Shown one piece after another: positions 21,122-30,653 of a DNA stretch of 64,000 nucleotides. Location: contig NZ_CP021081.1 of assembly GCF_003444775.1 (NCBI RefSeq), positions 262,001 through 326,000 of the forward strand, in the 5' to 3' direction. This DNA is from Deinococcus ficus (lineage in GTDB: Bacteria; Deinococcota; Deinococci; Deinococcales; Deinococcaceae). The stretch's first letter is position 1. Each line of letters begins with the position of its first letter. The notes under the pieces were generated by a model. The model had not been told where the DNA came from and did not search any database. It worked only from the letters and a program-made list of their open reading frames with translations. A program made the position numbers and the translations under genes.

Positions 21122-22354
21122 TCAGGCGCCGTACTTGTTCAGCTTCAGCGCGTTCGCCATCAGCAGCGGCATCAGGTCCGTGCCGCGCCGCAGGCCCAGG
21201 CTGCCCCGCCCGGCTTCCTCCTCGGTGTACCGCTGCGCGGCGTCCTTGCGGCCGTACTCGCTGCGGATCAGGAGGGGCACCGGGTGCCAGCTGTGGCTGG
21301 CGAGCTTGCTGGGCGTGCTGTGGTCCCCCACGATCGCCAGGACGTCCGGGTTCAGGGCCAGCAACTCGGGCAGCAGCGCGTCGAACAGCTCGATCTTCTT
21401 CACCTTCGCCGCGAAATCCCCGTCCTCGCCGGTGCTGTCGGTCTTCTTCACGTGGAAGTAGAAGAAGTCGTACGCGTCCCAGTTCTCCTTCAGGGCCGCG
21501 ACCTTGCCGTCCAGGGCGTCCTCGTGGCCTTCCACGGGCAGCACGTCCATCCCGACCAGGCTCGCCAGGCCCTTGTACATGGGGTAACTGGCGATGCACG
21601 CCGAGCGCAGCTGGTACACGTCCGCGAAGGACGGGAAGTGCGGCACGTCGCTGTACCCGCGGAACAGCACGCCGTTCACCTGCGTCTCCCCGGCCAGGGC
21701 CTGCTCGGCGCGGGTCACGAAGGCGTTTACCAGCCCGGCGGTCTTCTCGCTGGCGGCGTCGTGCGCGGCGGCCGTCATGGGCACCACCCCGGTCGCCTGG
21801 GGGTCCACGTCGCTGATCTGGGCGCCCAGCACCTCGCCGCCCGCCGCGCGGAACACCACCACGAAGCGGTGCTCGGACTCGGTGTAGATCTCCACCGGCG
21901 TGCCGTCGATCTCAGGAATGGCCGCGCGGAGCTTCGCGACGATCTCGGCGTTCTTCTCGTCGCTGGGCCGGCCGGCGCGGCGGTCCTGCACGACGCGGCC
22001 CTCACCCAGCGTGGCGAAGTTCCCGCGCACCGCGACGTCCCCGGCGTTCAGTTTCACGCCGATGCCCACCGCGGACAGCGCCCCGCGGCCCACCACGAAT
22101 TTCAGGGGGTCGTACCCGAACAGGCTGAGGTGCCCGGGGCCGCTTCCGGGCGTGATGCCCGCCCCGACCAGTTCCACCAGCCCCAGCTGCGACCCGGCCG
22201 CCAGCGCGTCCAGGTTGGGGGTCTTCGCGGTGGCCAGTTCGGTCTCGCCGTTCACGCCCATCGGCAGGCCGCCCACGCCGTCCAGCACGACCATCAGGAT
22301 CTTGCTGTCGGTCTTCTTCGACAGGCCACGCACGGTTTCCAGCAGGTCACTCAT
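21122..22354 (-). CDS. apgM: 2,3-bisphosphoglycerate-independent phosphoglycerate mutase, archaeal type
   Basis: The 410-residue enzyme interconverts 3- and 2-phosphoglycerate in glycolysis. It belongs to the alkaline-phosphatase superfamily. [11 protein letters not shown] holds the metal-binding Asp, [10 protein letters not shown] the nucleophile region, [12 protein letters not shown] the family hallmark, and [19 protein letters not shown] and [19 protein letters not shown] carry further metal ligands. The aPGM form is used by archaea and by some bacteria including the Deinococcus-Thermus group. The start has TACACT 7 nt upstream. Confidence 0.94.
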   Translation of the reverse strand: MSDLLETVRGLSKKTDSKILMVVLDGVGGLPMGVNGETELATAKTPNLDALAAGSQLGLVELVGAGITPGSGPGHLSLFGYDPLKFVVGRGALSAVGIGVKLNAGDVAVRGNFATLGEGRVVQDRRAGRPSDEKNAEIVAKLRAAIPEIDGTPVEIYTESEHRFVVVFRAAGGEVLGAQISDVDPQATGVVPMTAAAHDAASEKTAGLVNAFVTRAEQALAGETQVNGVLFRGYSDVPHFPSFADVYQLRSACIASYPMYKGLASLVGMDVLPVEGHEDALDGKVAALKENWDAYDFFYFHVKKTDSTGEDGDFAAKVKKIELFDALLPELLALNPDVLAIVGDHSTPSKLASHSWHPVPLLIRSEYGRKDAAQRYTEEEAGRGSLGLRRGTDLMPLLMANALKLNKYGA

Positions 22355-22361
22355 GCCCCCG

Positions 22362-22367
22362 AGTGTA
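22362..22367 (-). promoter_or_regulatory. -10 box of leaderless apgM
   Basis: TACACT on the minus strand lies 7 nt before the ATG at 22354. Confidence 0.55.
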
Positions 22368-22449
22368 CCCCCGACACGAACAGGCGCCGGTCAGCCTGCG
22401 CAGCCGACCAGGACGCCCGTGTGTCTCAGGGAGAGCAGTGGGAGGCCGG

Positions 22450-24024
22450 TTACTTCTTCCCGACCAGGGACACCGTGTTGTACGGCTCGCTGGAGAAGGG
22501 GCTCAGGACCCAGCCTTTCACGTACGTGCGGGCGGCGGCCACCGACTGGCTGTGCACGATGGGAAGGCGGTACCCGGCCGCGTACGTCAGCTCGTGCACC
22601 CGGGCGTACGCCTGCGCGCGGGCCTCGCGGGTCAGGCCGGCGCGGGCCTGTTCCAGCAGGGTGCCCACCTCCGGCGCGTTCCAGCCGATGTCGTTCGTGC
22701 TGGTCGGGTTGTACAGCGCGCCGTAGAAGTAATCCGGGTCGCCGTAATCGCCGATCAGGCCGATCTGGTACATGGACAGCCGCCCGGCGAACAGGTCCTC
22801 CAGGTACTTCGCCCAGTCGCTGGTGCGCAGGGTCACGCGGATGCCCACGTCCGCCAGGTCGGCGGCCATCGCCTCGGCGGACGCCTTGGGGTTCGGGAAG
22901 TAGCTGCGGGTGATCGGCATGTACCACAGGTCGATGGAAAAGCCGTTCGGGTACCCCGCCTCGGCCAGCAGCTTCTTCGCGGCGGCCGGGTCGAAGGGGT
23001 AGTCGGCCGGCACCCGGCTGCTCGTCGCCCACTTCAGGGCGGGGGGCAGGATGCTGGTGTCGGTGGTGCCCAGCCCGTACCAGAAGGCGTCCACGATGGC
23101 CCTGCGGTTGATCGCCAGGCTGATCGCCTGCCGCACCTTGGGGTGCTTGAGGTACTCGTTGCGGTTATTCAGGCCCAGGTACCCCAGGTTGAAGCTGGGG
23201 CGCCTGTACAGCACGAGGTTTTTGTCCGCCTGAATGGCTTTCAGGTCGTCGGGTTGCAGGTCGCTGGCGATGTCCACCGTGCCGGCGCGCAGTTCGTTCA
23301 GCCGCTGGCTGGGGTCCTTGATGTTCCGCACGATCAGTGCGTCCACGCGGGGTTTCACGCCCCAGTACGTGCGGTTGGCGGCCAGGGTCACGCGGTCCCC
23401 GGTCACCCAGCTCCTGAACATGAACGGCCCGGTGCCCACGGCGGTCCCGGCCGGCGTGCCGTACCGCGCGCCCTGGGCCTTCACGGCCGTGGGACTGGAC
23501 ATGCCCCAGTACGACGCGCTCATCTGCACGGGAAACACGGTGTTCGGGCGGGTCAGGTCCACGCGCACGGCGTACTCGCCGACCTTCACCACGTCCTTCA
23601 CGACGGCGTTCTTCTCGCCCTTGTAGCCGCCCAGGAAATCCGGCACCACCGTGAACAGCCGGCCGGCGTCCCGCAGGCCGTTCGGGTCATTCTTGTCCCA
23701 CCAGCGCCTGAGGTTGAACACGGCCGCGTCGGCGTTGAAGGGCGTGCCGTCGTGGAACTTCACGTTCCGGCGCAGCGTGAACGTCCAGCTGGTCGCGGTT
23801 GCGTTTGGCTTCCAGCTCGTCGCCAGCCCGGGCGCGAGTTCGGCCGTGCCAGGCTTCACGCCGATCAGCCGGTCGTAGATCTGGCGCTGCACCAGCATGG
23901 ACACCGAATCGTGGGCGTTGCCGGACTCCAGCGTGACCGGTTCACCACTGCCGGCCACGACCAGCGTCCCGGCGGCCGAGGCGCCGGACACGAGCAGCGC
24001 CGCCATCAGAGCGTACGTTTTCAT
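22450..24024 (-). CDS. ABC transporter substrate-binding protein, family 5 (peptide/nickel type)
   Basis: The 524-residue exported binding protein has a signal peptide (KTYALMAALLVSGASAAG) without a lipobox cysteine. The SBP_bac_5 motifs follow: LVQRQIYDRLIGVKPG, LATSWKPNATATSWTFTLRRNVKFHDGTPFNADAAVFNLRRW region, and YYGALYNPTSTND-like C-terminal parts. It delivers oligopeptides or similar solutes to a permease; no dpp/opp permease genes are nearby, so it is an orphan. The start has GGAGG about 6 nt before the ATG. Much longer in-frame reading upstream of 24024 is rejected because the signal peptide and ribosome site fit here. Confidence 0.92.
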   Translation of the reverse strand: MKTYALMAALLVSGASAAGTLVVAGSGEPVTLESGNAHDSVSMLVQRQIYDRLIGVKPGTAELAPGLATSWKPNATATSWTFTLRRNVKFHDGTPFNADAAVFNLRRWWDKNDPNGLRDAGRLFTVVPDFLGGYKGEKNAVVKDVVKVGEYAVRVDLTRPNTVFPVQMSASYWGMSSPTAVKAQGARYGTPAGTAVGTGPFMFRSWVTGDRVTLAANRTYWGVKPRVDALIVRNIKDPSQRLNELRAGTVDIASDLQPDDLKAIQADKNLVLYRRPSFNLGYLGLNNRNEYLKHPKVRQAISLAINRRAIVDAFWYGLGTTDTSILPPALKWATSSRVPADYPFDPAAAKKLLAEAGYPNGFSIDLWYMPITRSYFPNPKASAEAMAADLADVGIRVTLRTSDWAKYLEDLFAGRLSMYQIGLIGDYGDPDYFYGALYNPTSTNDIGWNAPEVGTLLEQARAGLTREARAQAYARVHELTYAAGYRLPIVHSQSVAAARTYVKGWVLSPFSSEPYNTVSLVGKK

Positions 24025-24131
24025 CAGGAACCTCCAGGGCCCGGGGCACGCCCGGGCGCTCAAACGACCAAGGGTATCGTGCGCGGCGGGCCGGGCCGAC
24101 CCCGGGTGTCCAGCATTCCGGTCCTGCCCGG

Positions 24132-24494
24132 CTACTCCCGGGCGTGCTCCAGGGCGTTCTCGATCAGGGTGGTGACGTGCGCGTCCAGCAGGCGGTAGTA
24201 CGCCACGCGGCCCTCCTTGCGGTGCGTCACGACCCGGCCGGTGCGCAGCAGCCGCAGCTGGTGGCTCACGGCGCTCTCGCTCATGCCGATCACGGCCGCC
24301 AGGTCGCACACGCACAGTTCCCGGGTGTGCAGCGCGCTCAGAATCTTCAGGCGCGTGGGGTCCGCGACCAGCTTCAGGAACGCGGCCGCGCCCGCCACGC
24401 AGCCCTCCTCCGGCAGCGCGGCCCGGGCGGCCTGCACGGCTTCCGGGTGCAGGCACGGCACCTCGCATACGTCCGGCGCGGCGGCACGGGTCAT
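24132..24494 (-). CDS. cadC: CadC-type ArsR/SmtB metalloregulator
   Basis: The 120-residue winged-helix repressor binds operator DNA as a dimer and releases it on Cd/Pb/Zn binding. Both known metal sites of the family are intact. The alpha3N site is C10 and C14 (CEVPC), with C61 and C63 (ELCVCDL). The alpha5 site is D104, H106, H117 and E120 (DAHVTTL, EHARE). It overlaps the upstream P-type ATPase gene by 4 nt (ATGA), so it is the second gene of the operon and translationally coupled. A likely operator lies before the ATPase gene, which implies autoregulation. Confidence 0.94.
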   Translation of the reverse strand: MTRAAAPDVCEVPCLHPEAVQAARAALPEEGCVAGAAAFLKLVADPTRLKILSALHTRELCVCDLAAVIGMSESAVSHQLRLLRTGRVVTHRKEGRVAYYRLLDAHVTTLIENALEHARE

Positions 24495-26704
24495 GCGCGG
24501 CCCTCCTGCACGGGCGCGCGGCCCCAGCCGAGCAGTCGCAGGGCGTTCAGGGTGACCAGCGCGGTCGCGCCGGTGTCGGCCAGGATCGCCATCCACAGGT
24601 TCGTGTACCCCAGCAGCGTGGTCACCAGGAACACCGCCTTCAGCGCGAGCGCGAAGAAGATGTTCTGCCGGATGTTGCCCATGGTGGCCCGCGACAGCCG
24701 GATCAGGTCCGGCACGCCGCCCACCCGTTCGCGCAGCAGCGCGGCGTCCGCGGTTTCCAGGGCCACGTCGGTGCCGCCCCCCATGGCGACGCCCACGTCC
24801 GCGCGGGCCAGGGCGGGCGCGTCGTTGATGCCGTCCCCGATCATCGCCACGCTTCCCTGCGCCTTCAGGGCGTCGATCACGCGCAACTTGTCCTCCGGGA
24901 GCAGTTCGGCCTGCACGTCCAGGTTCAGCCCCCCCGCAATGGCGTGGGCGGTGCGGGCGTTGTCGCCGGTGAGCATGACGGCCTTCACGCCCAGCGCATT
25001 CAGGTCGGCGATCGCGGCCCGCGCGTCCTCCCGCGCCTCGTCGCGGACAGCCAGGATCCCCAGCGCCTCGTGGGCGTCGTGCAGAACCACGGCCGTCTTG
25101 CCGTCCTCCTCGAAGGCGGCGATGCGCGCCGCGAGGTCCGGCGTGAGCAGCGCCGCCGCCGCGCGGGGCGACGAGACGTGCAGTGTGCGGCCCTCCACGG
25201 TCGCCTGCACGCCGTGCCCGGCGCGGGCCCGCGCATCCGTGGCCGGCGGCAGGCTCAGCCCGGCCTCCCGAGCGGCGGCCAGCACCGCTTTCGCCAGCGG
25301 GTGGCTGCTGCCGGCCTCCACCGCCCCGGCCAGCCGCAGCACGGCCTCGCGGGGCAGGGTCACGCCGTGCACGTCCGTGACCTGTGGCCGGCCCACGGTG
25401 AGGGTGCCGGTCTTGTCGAAGGCGACGGTCGTGACCCGGCCGATCTGCTCCAGGGCCGCGCCGCCCTTGATCAGCAGGCCCCGGCGCGTGCCGGCGCTGA
25501 TGCCGCTGGTGATCGCGGCGGGCACGCTCAGGACCAGCGCGCACGGGCAGCCGATCAGCAGCAGCGCCAGGCCCTTGTACAGCCACTCGTGCCACGGCTG
25601 CCCCAGCAGCAGCGGCGGTGCCAGGGCCACCAGCGCCGAGACGGCCACCACGGCCGGCGTGTACCCGCGCGAGAAGCGGTCGATGAACCGGGCGGTGGGC
25701 GCCCTGCTCGCCTCGGCCTCCTCGACCATGTGGATGATCCGCGCGATGGTGTTGTCGCTCGCGGCCCTGTCCACCTGCACGGTGATCCCGCCGTCCGTGC
25801 TGATGCTGCCGGCGTACACGCGGTCCCCTGCGGTCTTGGTGACGGGCACGCTCTCGCCGGTCACAGGGCTGTCGTCCAGGCCGGACGTGCCGGTCAGGAT
25901 CACGCCGTCGGCCGGGACGCGCCCGCCCGGGTTGACCTGCACGACCTGCCCCACCCGCAGCGTGTCGGCCGGCACCTCGCGCGCCCCGCCGGCCTCCAGC
26001 AGCAGCGCCGTTTTCGGCGTGAGGGCCGCCAGGGCCTGAATGCCCTGGCGGGCCTTTCCGGCCGCCACGCCTTCCAGCAGTTCCCCCACCGCGAAGAAGA
26101 ACACCACGACCGCGCCCTCCGGCGCCTCCCCGATCAGCAGCGCGCCTACGGCCGCCAGGGTGACCAGCATGTTGATGCTGAAGGGGTCACCCAGGCGCGC
26201 GCCCGCCCAGGCCTTGCGGGCGAAGGGCGCCACGCCGATCAGGGTGGCGACGATATAGAAGGCGTCCGCGAAGGCCGGGGCGAGGAACCCCAGCGCGTAC
26301 GCGGCCACCAGCAGCGCCCCGGTGAGCAGCACGAGCCGCCCGATCCCCGTGGCATACCAGGGGAGCCCGGTCCTGGGCGCGTGGGTGTGCCCGGCGTGGG
26401 AGGCGTGGTCGTGGCCGCTGTGGTCGTGTGGCTCGTGCGTGGCCGGGGCGGAGGGGGGGCTGGCCTCCGCGTGGCCCCGCAGTGAGGGGACGTACCCCAG
26501 CGCCCGCAGGTTGCCTTCCAGCACGGCGCGGTCGGTGCGGGTCTCGTCCAGGGTGAGTTCCAGGGTCTGGCGGGTGAAGCTGGTCCGCACGGCGCCGGTG
26601 CCGGGCAGGCGGTCCACCATGCGCTCGACCTTCTGCACGCAGGAGGCGCAGTCCATGCCCTCCACGAAGTACGTGAGGCTGGCGTTCGGGTCCGGGCGGG
26701 TCAT
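24491..26704 (-). CDS. cadA: P1B-type heavy-metal efflux ATPase (Zn/Cd/Pb)
   Basis: The protein of 737 residues pumps divalent metal out of the cytoplasm. The layout is an N-terminal HMA domain (C19/C22 in GMDCASC), a His-rich segment (HEPHDHSGHDHASHAGHTH, about residues 92-110), eight membrane helices, a TGES-type actuator loop (TGESVPV), the ion-site motif CPCALVLSVP, the phosphorylation site DKTGTLTVG, and TGDN and GDGINDAP in the ATP domain. CPCALVLSVP rather than CPCALGLATP indicates the ZntA/CadA branch, not copper. First gene of an operon with cadC. The -10 box lies 6 nt before the ATG. Confidence 0.95.
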   Translation of the reverse strand: MTRPDPNASLTYFVEGMDCASCVQKVERMVDRLPGTGAVRTSFTRQTLELTLDETRTDRAVLEGNLRALGYVPSLRGHAEASPPSAPATHEPHDHSGHDHASHAGHTHAPRTGLPWYATGIGRLVLLTGALLVAAYALGFLAPAFADAFYIVATLIGVAPFARKAWAGARLGDPFSINMLVTLAAVGALLIGEAPEGAVVVFFFAVGELLEGVAAGKARQGIQALAALTPKTALLLEAGGAREVPADTLRVGQVVQVNPGGRVPADGVILTGTSGLDDSPVTGESVPVTKTAGDRVYAGSISTDGGITVQVDRAASDNTIARIIHMVEEAEASRAPTARFIDRFSRGYTPAVVAVSALVALAPPLLLGQPWHEWLYKGLALLLIGCPCALVLSVPAAITSGISAGTRRGLLIKGGAALEQIGRVTTVAFDKTGTLTVGRPQVTDVHGVTLPREAVLRLAGAVEAGSSHPLAKAVLAAAREAGLSLPPATDARARAGHGVQATVEGRTLHVSSPRAAAALLTPDLAARIAAFEEDGKTAVVLHDAHEALGILAVRDEAREDARAAIADLNALGVKAVMLTGDNARTAHAIAGGLNLDVQAELLPEDKLRVIDALKAQGSVAMIGDGINDAPALARADVGVAMGGGTDVALETADAALLRERVGGVPDLIRLSRATMGNIRQNIFFALALKAVFLVTTLLGYTNLWMAILADTGATALVTLNALRLLGWGRAPVQEGRA

Positions 26705-26710
26705 GGCTTC

Positions 26711-26716
26711 ACTCTA
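26711..26716 (-). promoter_or_regulatory. -10 box of leaderless cadA
   Basis: TAGAGT on the minus strand lies 6 nt before the ATG at 26704. The operator sits just upstream, where the spacer and -35 would be. Confidence 0.6.
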
Positions 26717-26723
26717 CACCCAA

Positions 26724-26752
26724 ACATCTGAGCAGGTATTCAGATATCTGAA
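26724..26752. promoter_or_regulatory. ArsR/SmtB-type operator of the cadA-cadC operon
   Basis: Two overlapping dyads occur: ATCTGA-N8-TCAGAT (26726-26745, part of a 24-bp imperfect palindrome) and the perfect 14-bp palindrome TTCAGATATCTGAA (26739-26752). Size and position between -35 and -10 of cadA match operators of CadC/SmtB repressors. It is AT-rich against the surrounding DNA. Confidence 0.75.
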
Positions 26753-26763
26753 CCTGGCCGGAA

Positions 26764-26794
26764 TGGAAAAGGACCGGGAAGCTTCCCGGTCCTT
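26764..26794 (-). terminator. Intrinsic terminator of terC
   Basis: A perfect inverted repeat of 12-13 bp (AAGGACCGGGAAGC / GCTTCCCGGTCCTT) is followed on the minus strand by TTTTCC. It separates terC from the cadA operon. Confidence 0.8.
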
Positions 26795-26811
26795 CAGTGA
26801 TGCTGGTCGCT

Positions 26812-27624
26812 TCAGCGGGGCTGGCTGGGCGGCGCGGGGTCCTGATCGGTTTCCAGCAGGTCCACGCCTTCCACGTGGGCCTTCACGTCGGCGGCCTCGT
26901 CGCTCATGGCCGGCTTGCGCAGCGCCACGACCGTCCCGATGATCGCGATGGCCGCCATCACGCCCCAGAACAGCGGGGTGGGCATGTGCCAGGTGGGCAC
27001 CCAGGGGTACACCTCGTGCGCCGCCTCCAGCGTCTCCACGCCCAGCTTCACGGCAATCCAGCCCACCAGCGCGTACGCCACCGTGTCGAACGCCGGGTAC
27101 TTGTTCAGCAGCTTCAGGAACAGCGTCGCCGCGATCCGCATCAGGATCAGCCCGATGATCCCGCCGATGATCACGATGGTCAGGCCCTGGTTGCTGGGCA
27201 TGCCGCGCGGAATCAGGGCCACGCCGGCCAGGATGCTGTCCACGCTGAACGCCAGGTCGGTCAGGTTCAGCATCACGACCGTCATCCAGAAGCCCATGGG
27301 TTTCTTCCCGCTGCCCTCGGCGTGGTGGTCGTCCTTCTTCGTGAAGTGACTGATCGCCAGGTACGCCAGGTAGGCGGCGCCGAACGCCCGCAGCCACCAG
27401 TACTCCAGCACAAAACTCGCCAGCAGCACGCCCAGGATGCGCAGCACCACCGCGCCCCCGATCCCGTACGCCAGCGCCTTGCGCTGCAGTTCCCCCTTCA
27501 GGTGCCGGACCATCACGGCCAGCACCAGCGCGTTGTCCGCCGAGAGCAGGCCCTCGAGCAGCACCAGCGTGCCCAGAATCGCCCAGAACTCCGGCGTAAG
27601 GGGCGGCATCTCCAGCCCGAACAT
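26812..27624 (-). CDS. TerC-family integral membrane protein (Alx/MeeY type)
   Basis: This 270-residue protein has about seven membrane helices. Acidic residues sit within the helices, in LLEGLLSADNALVLAVMV and LTDLAFSVDSILAGVALI, the two halves of the TerC metal-binding core. TerC proteins such as E. coli Alx and B. subtilis MeeF/MeeY export manganese and support metalation of exported enzymes. It sits beside a heavy-metal efflux operon. The ATG at 27624 is preferred over the TTG at 27627. I looked for the yybP-ykoY manganese riboswitch, which often precedes terC, and did not find its motifs. Confidence 0.92.
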   Translation of the reverse strand: MFGLEMPPLTPEFWAILGTLVLLEGLLSADNALVLAVMVRHLKGELQRKALAYGIGGAVVLRILGVLLASFVLEYWWLRAFGAAYLAYLAISHFTKKDDHHAEGSGKKPMGFWMTVVMLNLTDLAFSVDSILAGVALIPRGMPSNQGLTIVIIGGIIGLILMRIAATLFLKLLNKYPAFDTVAYALVGWIAVKLGVETLEAAHEVYPWVPTWHMPTPLFWGVMAAIAIIGTVVALRKPAMSDEAADVKAHVEGVDLLETDQDPAPPSQPR

Positions 27625-27866
27625 CAACAGGCCCCCCGGGTGAACCGGAGAACGGGGGCGGTACGGGCGTCACCGGTCAGTGGCGTTCCAATCGTGTGTT
27701 GTTTCAATGTGATTCCCTCTGGCCCCACAACGTCCTCCAGGGACGCTCAAGAGGCGCGGTCCGCCCAGTGTACCGGGTCATTCGCCCCGCCGGTCCAGGA
27801 CCGCCGGGCCGCCGGTGAACGCAAGGCACGAAATGCACCCCCAGACGGAGGTCCAGGGGTGTCCAG

Positions 27867-28535
27867 TCAGGCGAACTGCCCGAGTTCGTCCAGCGCCGGG
27901 TACGCCTCGCCCCGCTCCCGGTACGCCGGCGCGAGGTCCGGGTACGCCCACTCGAACGCCAGGGCGTTCAGGGCGTCCGGCGCGAGCTGGGGCTGCGCGT
28001 ACATCCCGGCCGCCAGCCGCTGCCGCTGCGCCTCGAACAGGATCGTCGCGGCCGCCACCGACACGTTCAAGCTCTGCACCATCCCGAACATCGGAATCAC
28101 GATGTTCGCGTCCGCCGCCTCGGCCGCCGCGTCCGACACGCCCCACTTCTCCGCGCCCAGCAGCACGCAGGTGGGCCTCGTGTAATCCGGTTCGCGGTAG
28201 TCCACGCTGCGCTGCGACAGGTGCGTGGCCAGCACCTGGAAGCCCCGGCCCTGGAGCGCCCGCACGGCACTGATCGCGTCCTCGTGCCGGTTGACCCGCA
28301 CCCACTTGTGCGCGCTGCCGGACGTCGCCTCGTACGTGTGGCCCTCGAACTCCGCGAGCTTCCCGCCCCTGGGCGGCACCGCGTGGGCTTCGAGCACGCC
28401 CACCGCGTCGCAGGTGCGCACGATGGCCGACAGGTTGTGCGGTTTGTTCACCTCGTCCATCAGGACCGTCAGCGTCGGCTGACGCTTCTGAAGCACGCGC
28501 ATGATCTTCGCAAACCGCTCGGGGGTGGGCGCCAT
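27867..28535 (-). CDS. trmH: tRNA (guanosine-18-2'-O)-methyltransferase TrmH
   Basis: The 222-residue SpoU-family knotted methyltransferase modifies G18 in the D-loop of tRNA. Motif 1 is seen as [21 protein letters not shown], motif 2 as [12 protein letters not shown], and motif 3 as [23 protein letters not shown]. The length fits TrmH. It is followed on the minus strand by about 240 bp without a recognised gene before terC. TAGAGT 9 nt upstream of the ATG is a probable -10 box. Confidence 0.93.
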   Translation of the reverse strand: MAPTPERFAKIMRVLQKRQPTLTVLMDEVNKPHNLSAIVRTCDAVGVLEAHAVPPRGGKLAEFEGHTYEATSGSAHKWVRVNRHEDAISAVRALQGRGFQVLATHLSQRSVDYREPDYTRPTCVLLGAEKWGVSDAAAEAADANIVIPMFGMVQSLNVSVAAATILFEAQRQRLAAGMYAQPQLAPDALNALAFEWAYPDLAPAYRERGEAYPALDELGQFA

Positions 28536-28544
28536 AACCCACGC

Positions 28545-28550
28545 ACTCTA
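28545..28550 (-). promoter_or_regulatory. Probable -10 box of trmH
   Basis: TAGAGT on the minus strand lies 9 nt before the ATG at 28535; the leader would be about 3 nt. Confidence 0.4.
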
Positions 28551-28590
28551 CCGCCCCCGCCAGAACCGCAGGGCCGCGGCGAAACCGCCT

Positions 28591-28666
28591 GCATACCCTT
28601 GACGCCACCCGCATACCGCGCTAGATTGGTTCTATCACCGCCGAAGAAGGCGGCTTTTTTATTGCC
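28591..28666 (+). other. Promoter-terminator cassette, copy 1 (subtype A)
   Basis: TTGACG (28599-28604), a 17-bp spacer and TAGATT (28622-28627) form a strong sigma-70 promoter. An intrinsic terminator starts 10 nt later: CCGCC/GGCGG stem at 28638-28653, then TTTTTT at 28655-28660 and ATTGCC. A heptamer GCATACC occurs at 28591 and again at 28611, exactly 20 bp apart. Nothing is encoded between promoter and terminator; the predicted RNA is about 30 nt. It lies between the 5' end of trmH and the 3' end of the minus-strand phosphotransferase gene, so its terminator touches that gene's stop codon. Confidence 0.7.
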
Positions 28667-29519
28667 TTGATCCGGTGTAGCGGTCCACCGGCAGCAGGGC
28701 GCTGCGCCGCCGCAGCATCCGTGCGGTCCATCCGCCATCCTGCCGCCCGGCCCGCAGGTCCCGGAACGCACCTTCCAGCAGCAGCGCCCACCACACCGGC
28801 GTGATCAGCGCCCACTCCGCCTCCGACAGGGGAGAGACCTCCGCGTACCCACGCAGGACCTCGTCGTGCTCGCCGCGCCACGCCAGCGCGAACTCCGCCA
28901 CCCGGCACGCCGGCCGGCCCAGCTCGAAATCCAGCACCCCGGACAGCCGCCCGCCGCGGTACAGCAGGTTCCACGGCGTGAAATCCCCGTGCACCGGCTG
29001 CTGGGGCAGGCCCGCCGTGTCCACCTGGGCCAGCAGCGCCCGGGCGCGGTGCAGATGCCACAGCAGCAGCCGGGCCTCGTCCGGGGCGGCCTGCCCGAAC
29101 GCGCGGTCCAGCGCCGGGTCCGCCAGGATGTCCGGCGTGTCCCGCCACCCCGGGCGGGGGCCGAGGGGCAGCGACCGCGTGGCCTCGTGAAAGTCGGCCA
29201 TCAGCCGGCCCCGGGCCCGCGCCTCTGCCGGCGAGCGGCCCCGCGGCCTGCCGGGCCGCCATTCCGCCAGACTCCACAGGGCCCCCTCACCCTCCACGAC
29301 CTCCGAGACGTCCCGCGCGGCCGGCCAGCCCAGCGCGGCCACCTGCGCGCGCAGGGCCCGCTCGTACTCCACGTCGGCCCGCCCGGCTCCCCAGCGGCGC
29401 AGCACCAGGGGCGCGCCGTCGCAGGTCACGCGCCAGTGCCGGTTCACGCGCCCACCCAGGGCCTCCCCGGCCCGGATGTTCAGCCGCTCCAGGACGTCCG
29501 GGGGTGGTGCGCCCGTCAT
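28659..29519 (-). CDS. Aminoglycoside phosphotransferase (APH)-family kinase
   Basis: At 286 residues it shows the kinase-like APH fold. The catalytic loop is [13 protein letters not shown] and the metal-binding DFG equivalent is GVLDFELG. Members phosphorylate antibiotics, choline, homoserine or sugars; the substrate here is open, and drug resistance should not be assumed. Its ATG overlaps the stop of the upstream TRIC-type channel gene by 4 nt, so the two are co-translated. Its stop codon lies inside the copy-1 promoter-terminator cassette. Confidence 0.87.
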   Translation of the reverse strand: MTGAPPPDVLERLNIRAGEALGGRVNRHWRVTCDGAPLVLRRWGAGRADVEYERALRAQVAALGWPAARDVSEVVEGEGALWSLAEWRPGRPRGRSPAEARARGRLMADFHEATRSLPLGPRPGWRDTPDILADPALDRAFGQAAPDEARLLLWHLHRARALLAQVDTAGLPQQPVHGDFTPWNLLYRGGRLSGVLDFELGRPACRVAEFALAWRGEHDEVLRGYAEVSPLSEAEWALITPVWWALLLEGAFRDLRAGRQDGGWTARMLRRRSALLPVDRYTGSRQ

Positions 29520-30172
29520 CCTGACCCGTCCGGGAGGCGGCGGACGGGGAGTTTCACCCAGCCCTGCCGGGACACCCAGCGCAGCAGGATCACGACCAGC
29601 GCGCCGGCCAGCTGCGTCTGGAAGGGCGTGAGGCCCGGCCGGAGCAGCAGCACCGCGAGGCCCCCGGCGGCGGCGGCGGTGGCGTACAGGTTCTCCCGGC
29701 GGTACATGACTTCCGGGACCTCGTTGGCGAGCAGGTCGCGGATGATGCCGCCGCCCACGCCGCTGATCATGGCGACGAAGATCACGCCCAGCGGCCCCAG
29801 CCCGAACTTGATCGCGCCCAGCGCCCCGGACGCCGCGAACAGGCCCAGGCCGACCGAGTCGAACACGCTCAGGGCCCGTTCGGCGCGGGCGAGGCGTTCC
29901 CCGAACGCGAAGGCCAGGAACGACCCGAGCAGCGCGGTCCACAGGTACGTCTCATCCCTCAGGAACAGGGGTGGGGTCTGGCCGGTCATGGTGTCCCGCA
30001 CGGCGCCCCCGCCCACGGCGGTCACGCAGCCGAGCACCACCACGCCGAACAGGTCGAAGCGTTTGCGCACGGCGAGCAGCGCGCCCGACATGGCGAAAGC
30101 CAGGATGCCCAGCAGGTCCAGCCAGCGCAGCCCCGCTTCCAGGGTCACGGGCGCCGGCAGGAACTCTTGCAT
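29516..30172 (-). CDS. TRIC-type / UPF0126 (YicG) membrane channel protein
   Basis: The protein of 218 residues has seven hydrophobic helices in two repeats. The diagnostic glycine-rich kinks are [11 protein letters not shown] and [11 protein letters not shown], the duplicated TRIC motif. TRIC proteins form trimeric potassium-permeable channels; bacterial versions occur widely and their role is not settled. The ATG at 30172 has GAAGG 6 nt upstream and is chosen over a GTG at 30190. It is first in a two-gene operon with the APH-family kinase. Confidence 0.9.
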   Translation of the reverse strand: MQEFLPAPVTLEAGLRWLDLLGILAFAMSGALLAVRKRFDLFGVVVLGCVTAVGGGAVRDTMTGQTPPLFLRDETYLWTALLGSFLAFAFGERLARAERALSVFDSVGLGLFAASGALGAIKFGLGPLGVIFVAMISGVGGGIIRDLLANEVPEVMYRRENLYATAAAAGGLAVLLLRPGLTPFQTQLAGALVVILLRWVSRQGWVKLPVRRLPDGSG

Positions 30173-30260
30173 GGCCTTCACTTTACGCACCTGGGACCGG
30201 GTTCCGGGCCGGGCAGGTCAGTTCCCCGGACCCTCCCCTCCACCCGCTCCGGGGGCATGC

Positions 30261-30287
30261 TGGACAGGTGGAATGTTGTGGTATACT
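30261..30287 (+). promoter_or_regulatory. Extended -10 promoter of rpmF
   Basis: TGGACA (30261-30266), a short 15-bp spacer and TATACT (30282-30287) preceded by TG at the extended -10 position. The leader before rpmF is about 85 nt and GC-rich. Confidence 0.6.
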
Positions 30288-30377
30288 CCCGGCTGTTGTC
30301 TCGCCCGCATGGCGGGTCAGAGCTTGCCCCGGCAACCCCCCTGCACAGCAGCGCCGAGCGGCCCCAGGAGAGAGAAA

Positions 30378-30560
<183 letters not shown>

Positions 30561-30576
30561 CCGACCCACCCGTAAG

Positions 30577-30601
30577 CCCCCGCCCTGCGCGGGGGTTTTT
30601 T
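30577..30601 (+). terminator. Intrinsic terminator of rpmF
   Basis: CCCCCGC pairs with GCGGGGG across a 5-nt loop, followed by TTTTTT. Confidence 0.88.
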
Positions 30602-30653
30602 CATGCCGCGCCCCGTCGGGAACCCCGGGCGCACACCGTGCGTAATGCACAGT

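Noticed and set aside
27625..27866. yybP-ykoY manganese riboswitch before terC
   Set aside because: The conserved loop motifs are not recognisable in the leader, although terC genes often carry this riboswitch.
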